A DNA stretch of 64,000 nt from Parietaria judaica (Eukaryota > Streptophyta > Magnoliopsida > Rosales > Urticaceae), in NCBI GenBank assembly GCA_954871525.1, contig OX940871.1, positions 28,122,586-28,186,585 of the forward strand. The letters run 5' to 3'. Position numbers and translations under genes: made by a program. This document shows positions 53,041-64,000 of the stretch, one piece after another. Position 1 is the stretch's first letter; each line of letters begins with the position of its first letter. The notes below the pieces were generated by a model. It ran no database searches and was not told the origin of the DNA. It saw nothing but the letters and a program-made list of their open reading frames with translations.

Positions 53041-55740
53041 TTAGGGCTTATACGTTAGAATTTGAATATAACAAGAGTTCTCGTGCAAAAATATGCAAGG
53101 ATTAAATTGTTGACGAGAAATGCCATAGGAAACGCTATAGCATTTCTTTAGGCATTTCTTTATTTTACATTTTTTACAACCTTAAATTTCGAACCAATTG
53201 AAAAAATAATGATTTTAGGGCTTATACATTGGAATTTTAATATTACAAGAGTTTTCATGCAAAAATATGCAAGGACTAAATTGTTGATGAGAAATGCCTC
53301 CTATAGCATTTCTTTATTTTACATTTTTTACAACCTTAAATTTCGAACCATTTGAAAAAATAATGATTTTAGGGCTTATACATTGGAATTTTAATATTAC
53401 AAGCGTTCTCATGCAAAAATATGCAAGGATTAAATTGTTGACGAGAAATGCCATAGGAAATGCTATAGCATTTCCTATAGCATTTCTTTATTTTACATTG
53501 TTTACGACCTAAAATTTCGAACCAATTGAAAAAAAAATGATTTTAGAGCTTATACATTGGAATTTTAATATAACAAGAGTTCTCATGCAATGCAAGGATT
53601 AAATTTATGACGAGAAATACCATAGGAAATGCTATAGCATTTCCTATAGCATTTCTTTATTTTACATTATTTACGACCTAAAATTTCGAACCAATTGAAA
53701 AAATAATGATTTTAGGGATTATACATTGGAATTTTAATATTACAAGTGTTCTCATGCAAAAATATGCAAGGATTAAATTGTTGACGAGAAATGCCATAGG
53801 AAATGCTATAGCATTTCCTATAGCATTTCTTTATTTTACATTTTTTACAACCTTAAATTTCGAACCAATTGAAAAAATAATGATTTTAGGGATTATACAT
53901 TGGAATTTTAATATTACAAGCGTTCTCAGGCAAAAATATGCAAGGATTAAATTGTTGACGATAAATGCCATAAGAAATGCTATAGCATTTCCTATATCAT
54001 TTCTTTATTTTTTATTGTTTACAACCTAAACTTTCAAACCAATTGAAAAATTAATTATTTTAGGGCTTATACATTGGAATTTGAATATAAAAAGAGTTCT
54101 CATGTAAAAATATGCAAGGATTAAATTGTTGGAGAGAAATGCCATAGGAAATGTTATAGCATTTCCTATAGCATTTATTTATTTTACATTTTTTACAACA
54201 TTAAATTTTGAACCAATTGAAAAAATAATGATTTTAGGGCTTATACATTGGAATTGGAATATAACAAGAGTTCTCATGCAAAAATATACAAGGATTAAAT
54301 TGTTGACGAGAAATGCCATAGGAAATGCTAGCATTTCCTATAGCATTTCTTTATTTTACATTTTTTACAACCTTAAATTTCGAACCAATTGAAAAAATAA
54401 TGATTTTAGGACTTATACATTGGAATTTTTATATTACAAGCGTTCTCATGCAAAAATATGCAAGGATTAAATTGTTGAAGAGAAATGCCATAGGAAATGC
54501 TAGCATTTCTTTATTTTACATTGTTTACGACCTAAAATTACGAACCAATTGAAAAAATAATGATTTTACGGCTTATACATTGGAATTGGAATATAACAAG
54601 AGTTCTCATGCAAAAATATACAAGGATTAAATTGTTGACGAGAAATGCCATAGGAAATGTTATAGCATTTCCTATAGCATTTCTTTATTTTACATTTTTT
54701 ACAACCTTAAATTTTGAACCAATTAAAAAAATAATGATTTTAGGGCTTATACATTGGAAATTTAATATTACAAGCGTTCTCATGCAAAAATATGCAAGGA
54801 TTAAATTGTTGACGAAAAATGCCATAGGAAATGCTATAGCATTTCCTATAGCATTTCTTTATTTTACATTTTTTACAACCTTAAATTTCGAACCAATTGA
54901 AAAAAATAATGATTTTAGGGCTTATACATTGGAATTTTTATATTACAAGCGTTCTCATGCAAAAATATGCAAGGATTAAATTGTTGACGAGAAATGCCAT
55001 AGGAAATGCTAGCATTTCTTTATTTTAAATTGTTTACGACCTAAAATTTCAAACCAATTGAAAAAAAAATGATTTTAGGGCTTATACATTGGAATTTGAA
55101 TATACCAAGAGTTCTCATGCAAAAATATGCAAGGATTAAAATGTTGACGAGAAATGCCATAGGAAATGTTATAACATTTCTTTATTTTACATTTTTTACA
55201 ATCTTAAATTTTGTACCAATTGAAAAATAACTATTTTAGGGCTTATACATTGGAATTTTAATATTACAAGCGTTCTCATGCAAAAATATGCAAGGATTAA
55301 ATTTTAGACAAGAAATGCCATAGGAAATACTATAGCACTTCCTATAGCATTTCTTTATTTTACATTATTTACGACCTAAAATTTCGAACCAATTTAAAAA
55401 ATAATGATTTTAGGGCTTATACATTGGAATTTGAATATAACAAGAGTTCTCATGCAAAAATATGCAAGGATTAAATTGTTGACGAGAAATGCCATAGGAA
55501 ATGTATTTCCTATAGCATTTCTTTATTTTTACATTGTTTACGACCTAAAATTTTGAACCAATTGAAAAAATAATTATTTTAGGCCATATACATTGGAATT
55601 TGAATATAATAAGCGTTCTCATGCAAAAATATACAAGGATTAAATTGTTGACGAGAAATGCCATAGGAAATGCTATAGCATTTCCTATAGCATTTCTTTA
55701 TTTTACATTATTTACGACCTAAAATTTCGAACCAATTGAA
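53041..55740. repeat. Mixed block with many altered dyads
   Basis: This stretch has an unusual concentration of rearranged dyads: a duplicated CATTTCTTTA near 53143, a strongly contracted GAAATGCCTCCTATAGC near 53296, and 2-bp and 14-bp deletions near 54328, 54498 and 55010. Heads with GAATTGGAATATAAC (54251 and 54585) also occur at 24514 and 27986. A unit near 55575 carries GGCCATATACATTGG. Confidence 0.72.
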
Positions 55741-58700
55741 AAAATAATGATTTTAGGGATTATACATTGGAATTTTAATATTACAAGTGTTCTCATGCAA
55801 AAATATGCAAGGATTAAATTGTTGACGAGAAATGCCATAGGAAATGCTATAGCATTTCCTATAGCATTTCTTTATTTTACATTTTTTACAACCTTAATTT
55901 TCGAACCAATTGAAAAAATAATGATTTTAGGGCTTATACATTGGATCTTTAATATTACAAGCGTTCTCATGCAAAAATATGCAAGGATTAAATTGTTGAC
56001 GAAAAACACCATAGGAAGCATTTCCTATAGCATTTCTTTATTTTACATTGTTTACGACCTAAAATTTCGAAGCAATTGAAAAATAATGATTTTAGGGCTC
56101 ATACATTAGAACTTTAATATTACAAGCGTTCTCATGCAAAAATAAACAAGGATTAAATTGTTGACGAGAAATGCCATAGGAAATGCTATAGCATTTCCTA
56201 TAGCATTTCTTTATTTTACATTGTTTACGACCTAAAATTTTGAACCAATTGAAAAAATAATGATTTTAGGGCTTATACATTGGAGTTTGAATATAACAAG
56301 AATTCTCATGCAAAAATATGCAAGGATTAAATTGTTGACGAGAAATGCCATAGGAATCGCTATAGCATTTCCTATAGAATTTCTTTATTTTACATTTTTT
56401 ACAAACTTAAATTTCGAACCAATTGAAAAAATAATGATTTTAGGGCTTATACATTGGAATTTTAATATTACAAGCGTTTTCATGCAAAAATATGCAAGGA
56501 TTAAATTGTTGACGAGAAATGCCATAGGAAATGCTATAGCACTTCCTATAGAATTTCTTTATTTTACATTGTTTACGACCTAAAATTTCGAACCAATTGA
56601 AAAAATAATTATTTTAGGGCTTATATATTGAAATTTTAATATTACAAGCGTTCTCATGCAAAAATATGCAAGGATTAAATTGTTGACGAGAAATGCCATA
56701 GGAAATGCTATAGCATTTCCTATAGCATTTCTTTAATTTACATTGTTTACGACCTAAAATTTTGAACCAATTGCAAAAAAAAAATGATTTTAGAGCTTAT
56801 ACATTGGAATTTGAATATAACAAGAGTTCTCATGCAATGCAAGGATTAAATTTATGACGAGAAATGCCATAGGAAATGCTATAGCATTTCCTATAGCATT
56901 TCTTTATTATACATTGTTTACGACCTAAAATTTCGAACCAATTGAAAAAATAATGATTTTAGGGCTTATACATTGGAATTTTAATATTACAAGAGTTCTC
57001 ATGCAAAAATATGCAAGGATTAAATCGTTGACGAGTAATGCCATAGGAAATGCTATAGCACTTCGTATAGCATTTCTTTATTTTACATTGTTTACGACCT
57101 AAAATTTCAAACCAATTGAAAAAATAATGATTTTAGGGCCTATTCATTGGAATTTTAAAATTACAACCGTTCTCATGCAAAAATGTGCAAGGATTAAATA
57201 GTTGACGCTATAGCATTTCTTTATTTTACATTGTTTACTACCTAAAATTTTGAACCAATTGAAAAAATATTGATTTTAGGGCTTATACATTGGAATTTGA
57301 ATATAACAAGAGTTCTCATGCAAAAATATGCAAGGATTAAATTGTTGACGAGAAATGCCATAGGAAATGTTATAGCATTTCCTATAGCATTTCTTTATTT
57401 TACATTTTTTACAACCTTAAATTTTTAACCAATTGAAAAAATAATGATTTTAGGGCTTATACATTGGAATTTTAATATTACAAGCGTTCTCATGCAAAAA
57501 TATGCAAGGATTAAATTGTTGACGAGAAATGCCATAGGAAATGCTATAGCATTTCCTATAGAATTTCTTTATTTTTTATTGTTTACGACCTAAAATTTCG
57601 AACCAATTGAAAAAATAATTATTTTAGGGCTTATACATTGGAATTTTAATATACCAAGAGTTCTTATGCAAAAATATGCAAGGATTAAATTGTTGGAGAG
57701 AAATGCCATAGGAAATGTTATAGCATTTCCTATAGCATTTCTTTATTTTACATATTTTACAACCTTAAATTTTGAGCCAATCGAAAAAATATTGATTTTA
57801 GGGCTTATACATTGGAATTTTAATATTACAAGCGTTCTCATGCAAAAATATGCAAGGATTAAATTGTTGACGAGAAATGCCATAGGAAATGCTATAGCAT
57901 TTCCTATAGCATTTCTTTATTTTACATTTTTTACAACCTTAAATTTTGAACCAATTGAAAAAATAATGATTTTAGGGCTTATACATTGGAAATTTAATAT
58001 TACAAGCGTTCTCATGCAAAAATATGCAAGGATTAAATTGTTGACGAGAAATGCCATAGGAAATGTATTTCCTATAGCATTTATTTATTTTACATTGTTT
58101 ACGACCTAAATTTCGAACCAATTGAAAAAATTATTATTTTAGGCCTTATACATTGGAATTTGAATATAACAAGAGTTCTCATGCAAAAATATGCAAGGAT
58201 TAAATTGTTGACGAGAAATGCCATAGGAAATGCTATAGCATTTCCTATAGCATTTCTTTATTTTACATTTTTTACAACCTCTAATTTTGAACCAATTGAA
58301 AAAATAATGATTTTAGGGCTTATACATTGAAATTTTAATATTACAAGCGTTCTCATGCAAAAATATGCAAGGATTAAATTGTTGACGAGAAATGCCATAG
58401 GAAATGCTATAGCATTTCCTATAGCATTTCTTTATTTTACATTGTTTACGACCTAAAATTTTGAACCAATTGAAAAAAAAAATTATTTTAGTGCTTATAC
58501 ATTGGAATTTGAATATAACAAGAGTTCTCATGCAATGCAAGGATTAAATTTATGACGAGAAATGCCATAGGAAATGCTATAGCATTTCCTATAGCATTTC
58601 TTTATTATACATTGTTTACGACTTAAAATTTCGAACCAATTGAAAAAATAATGATTTTAGGGCTTATACATTGGAATTTTAATATTACAAGAGTTCTCAT

Positions 58701-61700
58701 GCAAAAATATGCAAGGATTAAATTGTTGACGAGAAATGCCATAGGAAATGCTATAGCACTTCGTATAGCATTTCTTTATTTTACATTGTTTACGACCTAA
58801 AATTTCAAACCAATTGAAAAAATAATGATTTTAGGGCTTATACATTGGAATTTTAATATTACAACCGTTCTCATGCAAAAATGTGCAAGGATTAAATTGT
58901 TGACGAGAAATGTCATAGGAAATGCTATAGCATTTCTTTATTTTACATTGTTTACGACCTAAAATTTTGAACCAATTGAAAAAATAATGATTTTAGGGCT
59001 TATACATTAGAATTTGAATATAACAAGAGTTCTCATGCAAAAATATGCAAGGATTAAATTGTTGACGAGAAATGCCATAGGAAATGTTATAGCATTTCCT
59101 ATAGCATTTCTTTATTTTACATTTTTTACAACCTTAAATTTTTAACCAATTGAAAAAATAATGATTTTAGGGCTTATACATTGGAATTTTAATATTACAA
59201 GCGTTCTCATGCAAAAATATGCAAGGATTAAATTGTTGACGAGAAATGCCATAGGAAATGCTATAGCATTTCCTATAGCATTTCTTTATTTTTTATTGTT
59301 TACGACCTAAAAATTTCGAACCAATTGAAAAAATAATTATTTTAGGGCTTATACATTGGAATTTTAATATACAAAGAGTTCTCATGCAAAAATATGCAAG
59401 GATTAAATTGTTGGAGAGAAATGCCATAGGAAATGCTATAGCATTTCCTATAGCATTTCTTTATTTTACATATTTTACGACCTTAAATTTTGAACCAATC
59501 GAAAAATAATGATTTTAGGGCTTATACATTGGAATTTTAATATTACAAGCGTTCTCATGCAAAAATATGCAAGGATTAAATTGTTGACGAGAAATGCCAT
59601 AGGAAATGCTATAGCATTTCCTATAGCATTTCTTTATTTTACATTTTTTACAACCTTAAATTTTGAACCAATTGAAAAAATAATGATTTTAGGGCTTATA
59701 CATTGGAAATTTAATATTACAAGCGTTCTCATGCAAAAATATGCAAGGATTAAATTGTTGACGAGAAATGCCATAGGAAATGTATTTCCTATAGCATTTA
59801 TTTATTTTACATTGTGTACGACCTAAAATTTCGAACCAATTGAAAAAATAATTATTTTAGGCCTTATACATTGGAATTTGAATATAACAAGTGTTCTCAT
59901 GCAAAAATATGCAAGGATTAAATTGTTGACGAGAAATGCCATAGGAAATGCTATAGAATTTCCTACAGCATTTCTTTATTTTACATTTTTTACAACCTTA
60001 ATTTTCTAACAAATTGAAAAAATAATGATTTTAGGGCTTATACATTGGATCTTTAATATTACAAGCGTTCTCATGCAAAAATATGCAAGGATTAAATTGT
60101 TGACGAAAAACGCCATAGGAAGCATTTCCTATAGCATTTCTTTATTTTACATTGTTTACGACCTAAAATTTCGAACCAATTGAAAAATAATGATTTTAGG
60201 GCTCATACATAGAACTTTAATATTACAAGCGTTCTCATGCAAAAATATGCAAGGATTAAATTGTTGACGAGAAATGCCATAGGAAATGCTATAGCATTTC
60301 CTATAGCATTTCTTTATTTTACATTTTTTACAACCTTAAATTTCGAACCAATTGAAAAAATAATGATTTTAGGGCTTATACATTGGAATTTTAATTTTAC
60401 AAGCGTTCTCATGCAAAAATATGCAAGGATGAAATTGTTGACGAGAAATGCCATAGGAACTGCTATAGCATTTCCTATAGCTTTTCTTTATTTTACATTG
60501 TTTACGACCTAAAATTTCGAACCAATTGAAAAAAAAAATGATTTTAGAGCTTATACATTGGAATTTGAATATAACAAGAGTTCTTATGCAATGCAAGGAT
60601 TAAATTTATGACGAGAAATGCCATAGGAAATGCTATAGCATTTCCTATAGTATTTCTTTATTTTACATTGTTTACGACCTAAAATTTTGAACCAATTGAA
60701 AAAATAATTAATTTAGGGCTTATACGTTGAAATTTGAATATAACAAGAGTTCTCGTGCAAAAATATGCAAGGATTAAATTGTTGACGAGAAATGCCATAG
60801 GAAACGCTATAGCATTTTCTATAGCATTTCTTTATTTTAAATTTTTTACAACCTTAAATTTCGAACCAATTGAAAAAATAATGATTTTAGGGCTTGTACA
60901 TTGGAATTTTAATATTACAAGCGTTCTCATGCAAAAATATGCAAGGATTAAATTGTTGACGAGAAATGCTATAGGAAATGATATAGCATTTCCTATAGCA
61001 TTTCTTTATTTTACATTGTTTACGACCTAAAATTTCAAACCAATTGAAAAAATAATGATTTTAGGGCTTATACGTTGGAATTTGAATATAACAAGAGTTC
61101 TCATGCAAAAATATGCAAGGATTAAATTGTTGACGAGAAATGCCATAGGAAATGCTAGCATTTCCTATAGCATTTCTTTATTTTACATTTTTTACAACCT
61201 TAAATTTCGAACCATTTTAAAAAATAATGATTTTAGGGCTTGTACATTGGAATTTTAATATTACAAGCGTTCTCATGAAAAAATATGCAAGGATTAAATT
61301 GTTGACGAGAAATGCTATAGGAAATGATATAGCATTTCCTATAGCATTTCTTTATTTTACATTGTTTACGACCTAAAATTTCAAACCAATTGAAAAAATA
61401 ATGATTTTAGGGATTATACGTTGGAATTTGAATATAACAAGAGTTCTCATGCAAAAATAAGCAAGGATTAAATTGTTGACGAGAAATGCCACAGGAAATG
61501 CTATAGCATTTCCTATAGAATTTCTTTATTATACATTGATTACGACCTAAAATTTCGAACCAATTGAAAAAATAATGATTTTAGGGCTTATACATTGGAA
61601 TTTTAATATTACAAGAGTTCTCATGCAAAAATATGCAAGGATTAAATTGTTGACGAGAAATGCCATAGGAAATGCTATAGCACTTCGTATAGCATTTCTT

Positions 61701-64000
61701 TATTTTACATTGTTTACGACCTAAAATTTCAAACCAATTGAAAAATAATGATTTTAGGGCTTATACATTGGAATTTTAATATTACAACCGTTCTCATGCA
61801 AAAATGTGCAAGGATTAAATTGTTGACGAGAAATGTCATAGGAAATGCTAGCATTTCCTATAGCATTTCTTTATTTTACATTGTTTACGACCTAAAATTT
61901 TGAACCAATTGAAAAAATAATGATTTTAGGGCTTATACATTTGAATTTGAATATAACAGGAGTTCTCATGCAGAAATATGCAAGGATTAAATTGTTGACG
62001 AGAAATGCCATAGGAAATGTTATAGCATTTCCTATAGCATTTCTTTATTTTACATTTTTTACAACCTTAAATTTTTAACCAATTGAAAAAATAATGATTT
62101 TAGGGCTTATACATTGGAATTTTAATATTACAAGCGTTCTCATGCAAAAATATGCAAGGATTAAATTGTTGACGAGAAATGCCATAGGAAATGCTATAGC
62201 ATTTCCTATAGCATTTCTTTATGTTTTATTGTTTACGACCTAAAATTTCGAACCAATTGAAAAAATAATTATTTTAGGGCTTATACATTGGAATTTTAAT
62301 ATACCAAGAGTTCTCATGCAAAAATATGCAAGGATTAAATTGTTGGAGAGAAATGCCATAGGAAATGTTATAGCATTTCCCATAGCATTTCTTTATTTTA
62401 CATATTTTACAACCTTAAATTTTGAACCAATCGAAAAAATAATGATTTTAGGGCTTATACATTGGAATTTTAATATTACAAGCGTTCTCATGTAAAAATA
62501 TGCAAGGATTAAATTGTTGACGAGAAATGCCATAGGAAATGCTATAGCATTTCCTATAGCATTTCTTTATTTTACATTTTTTACAACCTTAAATTTTGAA
62601 CCAATTGAAAAAATAATGATTTTAGGGCTTATACATTGGAAATTTAATATTACAAGCGTTCTCATGCAAAAATATGCAAGGATTAAATTGTTGACGAGAA
62701 ATGCCATAGGAAATGTATTTCCTATAGCATTTATTTATTTTACATTGTTTACGACCTAAAATTTCGAACCAATTGAAAAAATAATTATTTTAGGCCTTAT
62801 ACATTGGAATTTGAATATAACAAGTGTTCTCATGCAAAAATATGCAAGGATTAAATTGTTGACGAGAAATGCCATAGGAAATGCTATAGCATTTCCTACA
62901 GCATTTCTTTATTTTACATTTTTTACAACCTTAATTTTCGAACCAATTGAAAAAATAATGATTTTAGGGCTTATACATTGGATCTTTAATATTACAAGCG
63001 TTCTGATGCAAAAATATGCAAGGATTAAATTGTTGACGAAAAACGCCATAGGAAGCATTTCCTATAACATTTCTTTATTTTACATTGTTTACGACCTAAA
63101 ATTTCGAACCAATTGAAAAATAATGATTTTAGGGCTCATACATAGAACTTTAATATTACAAGCGTTCTCATGCAAAAATATGCAAGGATTAAATTGTTGA
63201 CGAGAAATGCCATAGGAAATGCTATAGCATTTCCTATAGCATTTCTTTATTTTACATTTTTTACAACCTTAAATTTCGAAACAATTGAAAAAATAATGAT
63301 TTTAGGGCTTATACATTGGAATTTTAATTTTACAAGCGTTCTCATGCAAAAATATGCAAGGATGAAATTGTTGACGAGAAATGCCAGAGGAATGCTATAG
63401 CATTTCCTATAGCATTTCTTTATTTTACATTGTTTACGACCTAAAATTTTGAACCAATTGAAAAAAAAATGATTTTAGAGCTTATACATTGGAATTTGAA
63501 TATAACAAGAGTTCTTATGCAATGCAAGGATTAAATTTATGACGAGAAATGCCATAGGAAATGCTAAAGCATTTCCTATAGCATGTCTTTATTTTACATT
63601 GTTTACGAACTAAAATTTCGAACCAATTGAAAAAATATTGATTTTAGGGCTTATACATTGGAATTTTAATATTACAAGCGTTCTCATGCAAAAATATGCA
63701 AGGATTAAATTGTTGACGAGAAATGCCATAGGAAATGCTAGCATTTCTTTATTTTACATTTTTTACAACCTTAAATTTCGAACCAATTGAAGATATAATG
63801 ATTTTAGGGCTTGTACATTGGAATTTTAATATTACAAGCGTTCTCATGCAAAAATATGCAAGGATTAAATTGTTGACGAGAAATGCTATAGGAAATGATA
63901 TAGCTTTTCCTATAGCATTTCTTTATTTTACATTGTTTACGACCTAAAATTTCAAACCAATTGAAAAAATAATGATTTTAGGGCTTATACGTTGGAATTT
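55741..64000. repeat. Right block, nested duplications of about 1.7 and 2.93 kb
   Basis: Several rare markers recur at two shifts. ATGTGCAAGG occurs at 57183, 58881 and 61803 (1698, then 2922 bp). TTGGAGAG occurs at 57693, 59411 and 62343 (1718, then 2932). A contracted dyad GAAAAACGCCATAGGAAGC occurs at 60105 and 63038 (2933), with a relative GAAAAACACC at 56001. Small indels account for the changing shifts. The block is still repeating when the window ends. Confidence 0.82.
57180..57240. repeat. Monomer with strongly contracted dyad
   Basis: GTTGACGCTATAGCATTTC replaces the usual GTTGACGAG plus the full left dyad arm. Relatives at about 58890-58930 and 61815-61870 keep the left arm, so this copy lost about 20 further bases. 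It is one of the most extreme losses in the dyad in this window. Confidence 0.85.

Larger units (their letters stand above)
1..64000. repeat. Satellite DNA array, 174-bp monomer, continuous
   Basis: The whole window is head-to-tail copies of one 174-bp unit, all in the same orientation. Landmarks repeat in a fixed order: TTTCGAACCAATTGAA, an A-tract, GATTTTAGGGCTTATAC, a two-version head, CATGCAAAAATATGCAAGG, GTTGACGAG, a 44-bp dyad, and a T-rich tail ending in ACGACCTAAA or ACAACCTTAAA. A count on a consensus monomer gives 50 G+C in 174 (about 29%). I estimate about 370 monomers. The edges cut monomers at 1-34 and 63947-64000, so neither end of the array is seen. No foreign insert was found. 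Satellites of this length commonly build centromeres or heterochromatin; that function here is inferred and the sequence alone cannot prove it. Confidence 0.98.

Noticed and set aside
1..64000. CRISPR array
   Set aside because: There is no alternation of short fixed repeats and unique spacers. The whole 174-bp unit repeats, including what would be spacers.
1..64000. Naming the satellite as a known family, or the species
   Set aside because: Unit lengths of 170-180 bp are common among unrelated centromeric satellites and I cannot match this consensus from memory. A search of the 174-bp consensus against nucleotide and plant-satellite databases would decide.
1..64000. tRNA, rRNA or other structured RNA genes
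   Set aside because: No cloverleaf, A/B-box pair or rRNA-like stretch was seen outside the repeat. The only strong secondary structure is the monomer dyad.

Overview
The whole 64,000-base window is one uninterrupted array of an AT-rich (about 71% A+T) tandem satellite with a basic unit of 174 bp. I estimate roughly 370 head-to-tail monomers, all in the same orientation, with a partial monomer at each window edge (1-34 and 63947-64000), so the array continues on both sides. I found no gene, RNA gene, transposon, CRISPR array or unrelated spacer. The many open reading frames are a by-product: 174 is 3 x 58, so a stop-free frame runs across monomer junctions and reads the same 58-residue pseudo-protein again and again.

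The organism is a eukaryote. A homogenised satellite of nucleosome-like length with higher-order repeats is typical of centromeric or other heterochromatic satellite of plants and animals. Each CpG site in the monomer occurs as CG, TG and CA, the footprint of cytosine methylation followed by deamination. That favours a CpG-methylating host such as a plant or vertebrate over, for example, Drosophila. I do not recognise the species or a named satellite family. Several plant centromeric satellites, including those of holocentric sedges and rushes, have units of about 170-180 bp, but length alone does not identify it.

Each monomer has a TTCGAA/CAATTG block with an A-tract, a head that exists in two main versions (ending TTACAAGCG or ATAACAAGAG), a pair of TGCA elements, and a 44-bp near-perfect dyad, followed by a T-rich tail that also has two versions (TTTTTTACAACCTTAAA without a stop, ATTGTTTACGACCTAAAA with one). 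In much of the window these combine as alternating A and B monomers, making a 348-bp dimer.

Layout: 1-2.95 kb, mixed dimers and trimers; 2.97-7.71 kb, four tandem copies of a 7-monomer, about 1,183-bp higher-order repeat (HOR) carrying one shortened monomer; 7.7-11.4 kb, rearranged versions of it; 11.4-13.1 kb, mixed; 13.1-17.2 kb, a 2.48-kb tandem duplication sharing a chimeric monomer; 17.2-20.6 kb, divergent monomers; 20.6-25.2 kb, A/B dimers; 25.7-29.9 kb, a 1,909-bp HOR; 30.2-41.2 kb, interleaved segmental duplications with shifts of 5,175, about 6,040 and 6,740 bp; 41.2-49.7 kb, two full and one partial copy of a 3,062-bp HOR with very few differences; 50-53 kb, a 1,037-bp HOR; 53-55.7 kb, mixed; 55.7-64 kb, blocks repeated with shifts of about 1.7 and 2.93 kb. 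Subfamily markers differ between the left and right of the window, which suggests successive local amplifications.
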